A DNA stretch of 18,287 nucleotides from an uncultured Collinsella sp. (GTDB lineage: Bacteria; Actinomycetota; Coriobacteriia; Coriobacteriales; Coriobacteriaceae), in the NCBI GenBank assembly GCA_900757615.1, contig CAAEON010000014.1, positions 1-18,287 on the forward strand. The letters run 5' to 3'. Positions within the stretch are counted from its first letter, which is position 1, and the number at the start of each line of letters is the position of its first letter. A model generated the notes under the pieces. That model ran no database searches and was not told where the DNA came from. It saw only the letters and a list, made by a program, of their open reading frames with translations. A program made the position numbers and the translations under genes. Shown in pieces: positions 15,236 to 18,287 of this stretch.

Positions 15236-15951
15236 GCGCCGGCGCTACGCTACTCAAGCTGCAACAGATCGATTTGGAGCTCGCCCGCAACAAGAGCGAA
15301 CTTGCCAATATGCCGGAGCTCAAGGAGCTCGCCTCAAAGCGCAAGACCTACGTTAAGCTCAAGGCCGAGATGACCAAGCTCTACGCCCAGCGCAAGGACC
15401 TGGATATTGAGCTCGACGATCTCAACACCACCGAGATCCAGACCAATAATGCCATCGAGGCCGCCAAGAAGCGCCATGTTGACGGATCTGACTACCGCGA
15501 GGTTCAGGACCTGGAGAACGAGCTCGCCACCCTTGCCAAACGCCTGGACAAGATCGAGCACACCCGCAAGGACGTCGTCGTCGCCCATAAGGAGGCACTC
15601 GACCGCGAGGCCCGCGCTCAGGCCATCATCGCCAAGTTTGAGGAGGGTGTAAAGGCCGATACCAAGGCCGCCCGCGCCAAGGCTGCCGACCTACAGGCCC
15701 AGATTGACGCCGCCACCAAGGAGCGCATCGCCCTTGCCGCTACGCTGCCCGCCGATGTGCTCACCGATTACGAGCGTCTGCTCAAGCAGTTCCGCGGCCT
15801 GGCTGTCGAGACCATCCAGGGTAATATCCCCACGGTCTGCCACACCGCGCTGCAGGCATCGTCCATGAGCGACCTCAACCACGACGGTAGCGAGATTACG
15901 CACTGCCCGTACTGCCACCGCCTGCTGGTGCTCCCGAGCAAGGAAGCTTAA
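15232..15951 (+). CDS. Coiled-coil protein with degenerate C4-type zinc ribbon
   Basis: The 239-residue protein fits the family annotated as C4-type zinc-ribbon (DUF164-like) proteins: a long N-terminal helical hairpin (about 5-170, rich in Lys, Glu and Ala heptads) and a short C-terminal metal-binding knuckle. The family has unknown biochemical function in most bacteria; binding to nucleic acids or secretion partners has been proposed for some members. Here the second CxxC is intact (Cys225, Cys228 in HCPYCHRLL), but the first reads PTVCHTAL: Cys203 is present and Pro200 sits where the first cysteine is expected. Three cysteines and His204 remain. ATG 15232 follows AAAAGGAG with a seven-base spacer and overlaps the Nif3-like stop by four bases. 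Confidence 0.85.
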   Translation: MSAGATLLKLQQIDLELARNKSELANMPELKELASKRKTYVKLKAEMTKLYAQRKDLDIELDDLNTTEIQTNNAIEAAKKRHVDGSDYREVQDLENELATLAKRLDKIEHTRKDVVVAHKEALDREARAQAIIAKFEEGVKADTKAARAKAADLQAQIDAATKERIALAATLPADVLTDYERLLKQFRGLAVETIQGNIPTVCHTALQASSMSDLNHDGSEITHCPYCHRLLVLPSKEA

Positions 15952-15954
15952 ACG

Positions 15955-17166
15955 ATGGCGGCGCCCAACAATTCAATGCAACTTGAGGGAAAAACGATCC
16001 TGCTGGGCATTACCGGCGGGATCGCCGCCTATAAGTCGTGCAATATCGTGCGCCTGCTGCAAAAGTGCGGCGCGCGCGTCAAAGTAGTCATGAGCGAGCA
16101 TGCCACGGAGTTTGTGGGGCCGCTCACCTTCCGCGCACTCACCAATGAGCCGGTCGCGGAGGGCCTGTTCGACAACCCCTCCGACCCCATCCACCACATT
16201 TCGCTGGCGCAGGAGCCCGACCTGGTGGTCGTGGCGCCCGCGACGGCCAATATCATCGCCAAGATGGCCAACGGCATTGCCGATGACCTGATTTCCACGA
16301 CGCTACTCGCCACGCCGCGACCCATTGTGATCGCGCCGGCCATGAACAATGGCATGTGGAAGGCGCCGGCGACGCAGGCCAACATGGCCACGTTGCGCGA
16401 CCGCGGGGTGCACGTGGTTGGCCCCGGTAGTGGCTACCTTGCCTGCGGCGACGTGGACACGGGGCGCATGAGCGAGCCCGAGGACATCGTCGAAGCCATC
16501 TACGAGGTGCTCAATCCCGTGCCGCAAGACCTGGCGGGCAAGCGCATCGTCATCACTGCCGGCCCCACGCATGAGCCGATCGATCCCGTGCGCTTTATCG
16601 GCAATCGGTCGTCGGGAAAGATGGGCATCGCCCTGGCAGGGGAGGCCGCTCGCCGTGGGGCTATGGTCACGCTCGTGCTGGGACCGACATCGCTCGATGT
16701 TCCTCGCGGCGTAGGGTGCGTTCGCGTGCAGACCGCCGCAGAGATGCTTCAGGCGGCGTTAAACGCCTTCCAGACGGCCGACGCTGCCATTTGCGCTGCG
16801 GCCGTCGCCGACTACACCCCCGTATCCCCTGCGGACCACAAGCTCAAAAAGGCCAACGAACGCCTCGATCGCATAGAACTGGTCGAGACCGTTGATATTT
16901 TGGCTGAGCTCTCGCGCCAAAAGGGAGAGCGGTGCGTGATTGGCTTTGCAGCCGAGACCGATAACGTTGTGGAGTACGCTGAGCGCAAATTGGCCCGCAA
17001 GGGCTGCGATGCGATCATCGCCAACGATGTCTCGCGCGCCGATTCGGGCTTTGGAACCGATACCAATAAAGCCTGGATTGTAAGCACAACAGGGACGCAG
17101 GAACTTCCCGTGCTAACAAAACCCCAGCTCGCAGATACAATTTTGGACTTGCTCAAAAATAATTAA
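15955..17166 (+). CDS. coaBC: Bifunctional phosphopantothenoylcysteine decarboxylase / phosphopantothenate-cysteine ligase
   Basis: Makes 4'-phosphopantetheine in coenzyme A synthesis: CoaB joins cysteine to phosphopantothenate using CTP, and CoaC decarboxylates the product with FMN. The 403-residue protein has the CoaC domain first, with GITGGIAAYK (18-27), catalytic His81 (HHISLA), PAMNNGMW (128-135) and GYLACGDVDTGRM (160-172) with the conserved Cys164. The CoaB domain follows from about 190 with ITAGPTHEPIDPVRFIGNRSSGKMG (200-224), AAAVADYTP (281-289), KLKK (296-299) and GFAAETDN (330-337). Both halves are complete. ATG 15955 is three bases after the previous stop; M8 is a possible alternative start. 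No terminator follows, so transcription may run into the tRNA gene. Confidence 0.96.
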   Translation: MAAPNNSMQLEGKTILLGITGGIAAYKSCNIVRLLQKCGARVKVVMSEHATEFVGPLTFRALTNEPVAEGLFDNPSDPIHHISLAQEPDLVVVAPATANIIAKMANGIADDLISTTLLATPRPIVIAPAMNNGMWKAPATQANMATLRDRGVHVVGPGSGYLACGDVDTGRMSEPEDIVEAIYEVLNPVPQDLAGKRIVITAGPTHEPIDPVRFIGNRSSGKMGIALAGEAARRGAMVTLVLGPTSLDVPRGVGCVRVQTAAEMLQAALNAFQTADAAICAAAVADYTPVSPADHKLKKANERLDRIELVETVDILAELSRQKGERCVIGFAAETDNVVEYAERKLARKGCDAIIANDVSRADSGFGTDTNKAWIVSTTGTQELPVLTKPQLADTILDLLKNN

Positions 17167-17174
17167 AAAAGTTC

Positions 17175-17204
17175 TTGCGCAAGGACAAAGTTTCGGGTTA
17201 ATAT
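17175..17204 (+). promoter_or_regulatory. Likely promoter of tRNA-Pro
   Basis: TTGCGC (17175-17180) and TAATAT (17199-17204) are spaced by 18 bases in an AT-rich stretch about 45 bases before the tRNA. TATACT at 17202-17207 is an overlapping alternative -10 with poorer spacing. The -35 sits inside a ten-base palindrome, CTTGCGCAAG (17174-17183), which may be chance or an operator. Confidence 0.45.
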
Positions 17205-17246
17205 ACTCCCTGTTGCGAGCGAGAGCAGAGTAACAAACAAAAGCTT

Positions 17247-17323
<77 letters not shown>

Positions 17324-17332
17324 GAAGTTTGC

Positions 17333-17362
17333 AGGTCAGGCACCTAGTGCCTGACCTTTTTT
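17333..17362 (+). terminator. Intrinsic terminator after tRNA-Pro
   Basis: An eleven-pair perfect stem (17333-17343 with 17347-17357) around a three-base CTA loop runs into six Ts (17357-17362), then G and four more Ts. It is the strongest terminator in the window and ends the tRNA transcript plus any read-through from coaBC. Confidence 0.92.
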
Positions 17363-17365
17363 GTT

Positions 17366-17381
17366 TTAAGCAATTGCTTAA
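17366..17381. repeat. 16-base perfect palindrome TTAAGCAATTGCTTAA
   Basis: The sequence is its own reverse complement over 16 bases and begins just after the T-tract of the tRNA terminator. As RNA it can form a six-pair hairpin with an AATT loop followed by four Ts, so it may be a back-up terminator. As DNA it has the form of a repressor operator, but no gene starts close by. Confidence 0.6.
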
Positions 17382-17786
17382 TTTTCAGTAAGCAACAGGG
17401 TGCCAAAAATCTACCTGCGAGATAATCGCCTTTTACGGTTACTTGTGCGTTTTGCATACGCTTGAGACGATTTATTAACGCGATATGAATCTACATACGC
17501 GTAGCTGGTATACAGCCGAGTACAGGCTGTATTTATCGCGGCGATTTACACAGATATAGCGACTCTAACGAACAAGCGTGTCACTGTATTTATTCCAGTA
17601 GTTAACTTGATCGGTGGATAAGTGGGCTGTTGCAACGAAACGCCAAGGAGGATGGGCTCTATACGAGGACGCCGCAGAGGCAATGGCGTGGGAGTGCGGC
17701 AGGCGCTCTGAAAGCCGCTGTATGACCCCATGTCTTCTTAACTCGATAATTTGTGTTTCAAGCCATGAATCGGTCGAGCAATTGCC
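17382..17786. other. Low-GC non-coding stretch between tRNA-Pro and a leftward kinase gene
   Basis: Counting 60-base rows by hand gives about 40-45% GC for 17401-17640, 67% for 17641-17700 and 45% for 17701-17760. The operon rows counted are well above 60% and the kinase is near 77%. No open frame here has both a convincing start and family motifs. It holds a hairpin (17510-17532), an eight-base palindrome TACGCGTA near 17496-17503, a loose promoter-like pair (TTGAGA 17462, TATGAA 17484) with no gene after it, and two overlapping short open frames at about 17565-17838. The composition suggests foreign or decayed DNA beside a tRNA gene. Confidence 0.55.
17510..17532. repeat. Inverted repeat in the low-GC stretch
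   Basis: ATACAGCC (17510-17517) and GGCTGTAT (17525-17532) form an eight-pair perfect stem around a seven-base loop. On the + strand the stem is followed by TTATCG, too short a T-run for a confident terminator. It lies 33 bases past the stop of the leftward open frame that ends at 17565. Confidence 0.4.
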
Positions 17787-17813
17787 AAAAGAAAGGCCCA
17801 TGCAGGATTGCAC
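17565..17813 (-). pseudogene. Uncertain leftward open frame, possible gene remnant
   Basis: An 82-codon leftward frame that I do not recognise. Its second half reads like real protein (AHPPWRFVATAHLSTDQVNYW near the C-terminus) with a basic, aromatic-rich end. Its only ATGs (17813 and 17801) lie within the stem of the leftward terminator, no ribosome site is evident, and codon choice differs from the GC-rich neighbours. A rightward frame at 17614-17838 covers the same bases and looks no better. I treat this as a possible truncated remnant, not an expressed gene. Confidence 0.2.
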
Positions 17814-17820
17814 GGGCCTT
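17787..17820 (-). terminator. Leftward intrinsic terminator downstream of the kinase
   Basis: Read on the minus strand, AAGGCCC-G-TGCA (17820-17809) pairs with TGCA-T-GGGCCTT (17804-17793) around an ATCC loop. That makes twelve pairs including one G-T wobble, followed by T, C and four Ts (17792-17787). On the + strand the wobble becomes an A-C mismatch and no T-tract follows, so the element works leftward. It lies about 110 bases past the kinase stop. Confidence 0.75.
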
Positions 17821-17930
17821 ACATCAGATCAAATTTGAGCTAGAAGCACCAAACGGGGCAGACGCAACGCCATCTCGTCGCGGCCTCGGCGAGCGACATA
17901 TCGCAGTCGAGGTAGACATCGAGGAAGTCG

Positions 17931-18287
17931 TCAGATCCCGCACAGGGGGACCGCGATGGTGGCCACCGCGCCGCCCGAGGGGCTGTTGGCGAGCGAGACG
18001 GAGCCCCCGTGGGCGCTCGCGGCCTCGGAGGCGACGTGGAGTCCGAGCCCGTAGTGGTGGCCTCCGTCGCGCGAGGAGCGGGAGGAGTCGTCTGTGAAGA
18101 GGCGCTCGCAGCCGCGTTCGAGGGCGGCGGGAGAAAAGCCCGGTCCGTCGTCGGCGACCTCGATGACGAGGCGCCCTCCCGCGACGTCGCAGGAGACAGC
18201 CACGCGCGAGCGTGCGTGCTCGGCGGCGTTGGCCACGAGGTTCGCGGCGGCTCGCGCCAGGGTGGTTCGGTCGAGCGCGGCCTCGGG
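17931..18287 (-). CDS. Sensor histidine kinase, C-terminal ATPase domain (5' part outside window)
   Basis: The last 118 residues of a leftward gene that runs off the window; the frame is open to the edge, so the GTG at 18236 is internal, not a start. The visible part is a HATPase_c domain. The N box is NLVANAAEHA with Asn20 of the visible part, the G1 box is DDGPGF (46-51), and the G2 box HHYGLGLHVASEAASAHGGSV is followed by the usual closing strands GGAVATIAVPL. Such domains bind ATP to phosphorylate a histidine of the partner dimer; the sensor, HAMP and His-box regions and any response regulator are not in view. GC is about 77% in hand-counted rows, higher than the housekeeping run. It converges on the tRNA and has its own terminator. 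Confidence 0.85.
   Translation of the reverse strand, partial: PEAALDRTTLARAAANLVANAAEHARSRVAVSCDVAGGRLVIEVADDGPGFSPAALERGCERLFTDDSSRSSRDGGHHYGLGLHVASEAASAHGGSVSLANSPSGGAVATIAVPLCGI

Noticed and set aside
17462..17489. Promoter-like pair TTGAGA / TATGAA
   Set aside because: Spacing of 16 is acceptable but no gene or stable RNA follows, and AT-rich DNA gives such matches by chance.
17753..18097. Rightward 114-codon frame over the kinase end
   Set aside because: Arg-rich shadow of the kinase. The leftward frame has the N, G1 and G2 boxes of a histidine kinase.

Overview
The window looks like a chromosomal segment of a high-GC actinobacterium, most likely a Coriobacteriia member (Collinsella or a relative). 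That placement is inference from gene order and codon use; no rRNA gene is present to confirm it. The coding part up to about 17160 is GC-rich, strongly prefers G or C at third codon positions, and uses clear Shine-Dalgarno sites. The gene order mixes blocks known from Firmicutes (scpA-scpB-rluB, cmk-plsC-ispH, DUF512-der-plsY-gpsA) with an actinobacterial pair (Nif3-like protein followed by a C4 zinc-ribbon protein).

Layout. Bases 1-18 look like the 3' end of an alanine-accepting RNA, probably tmRNA, followed by a strong intrinsic terminator (33-60). From 92 to 17166 there are 18 genes, all on the + strand and mostly overlapping or a few bases apart: an ABC-F ATPase, a small two-helix membrane protein, an M50 site-2 protease, scpA, scpB, rluB, cmk, plsC, ispH, a DUF512 radical-SAM-like protein, der, plsY, gpsA, rpe, a NifS-type cysteine desulfurase, a Nif3-like protein, a coiled-coil zinc-ribbon-like protein and coaBC. 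No intrinsic terminator is visible inside the run. The largest internal gaps are 84 bases before scpA and 66 before cmk.

How the genes fit together. The run is a housekeeping operon or chain of operons. It covers ribosome work (ABC-F, RluB, Der), chromosome condensation (ScpA and ScpB with SMC), phospholipid synthesis (GpsA makes glycerol-3-phosphate, PlsY and PlsC acylate it, Cmk feeds CTP for CDP-diacylglycerol), isoprenoid precursor synthesis (IspH), coenzyme A synthesis (CoaBC), the pentose phosphate pathway (Rpe) and sulfur or metal handling (cysteine desulfurase, Nif3-like protein). IspH and the DUF512 protein both carry Fe-S cysteine motifs, so a cysteine desulfurase in the same run is sensible.

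After coaBC comes a tRNA-Pro(GGG) with its own likely promoter and a strong terminator. Next is roughly 400 bases of mostly 40-45% GC with palindromes and no convincing gene. Finally there is a leftward, very GC-rich sensor histidine kinase, cut by the window end, with its own leftward terminator. The most notable points are the DUF512 protein, an HX4E instead of HX4D acyltransferase motif in PlsC, a zinc ribbon lacking one cysteine, the orphan membrane protein, and the low-GC, possibly decayed stretch next to the tRNA. I did not find a clearly new multi-gene system such as a defence island, CRISPR array or biosynthetic cluster.
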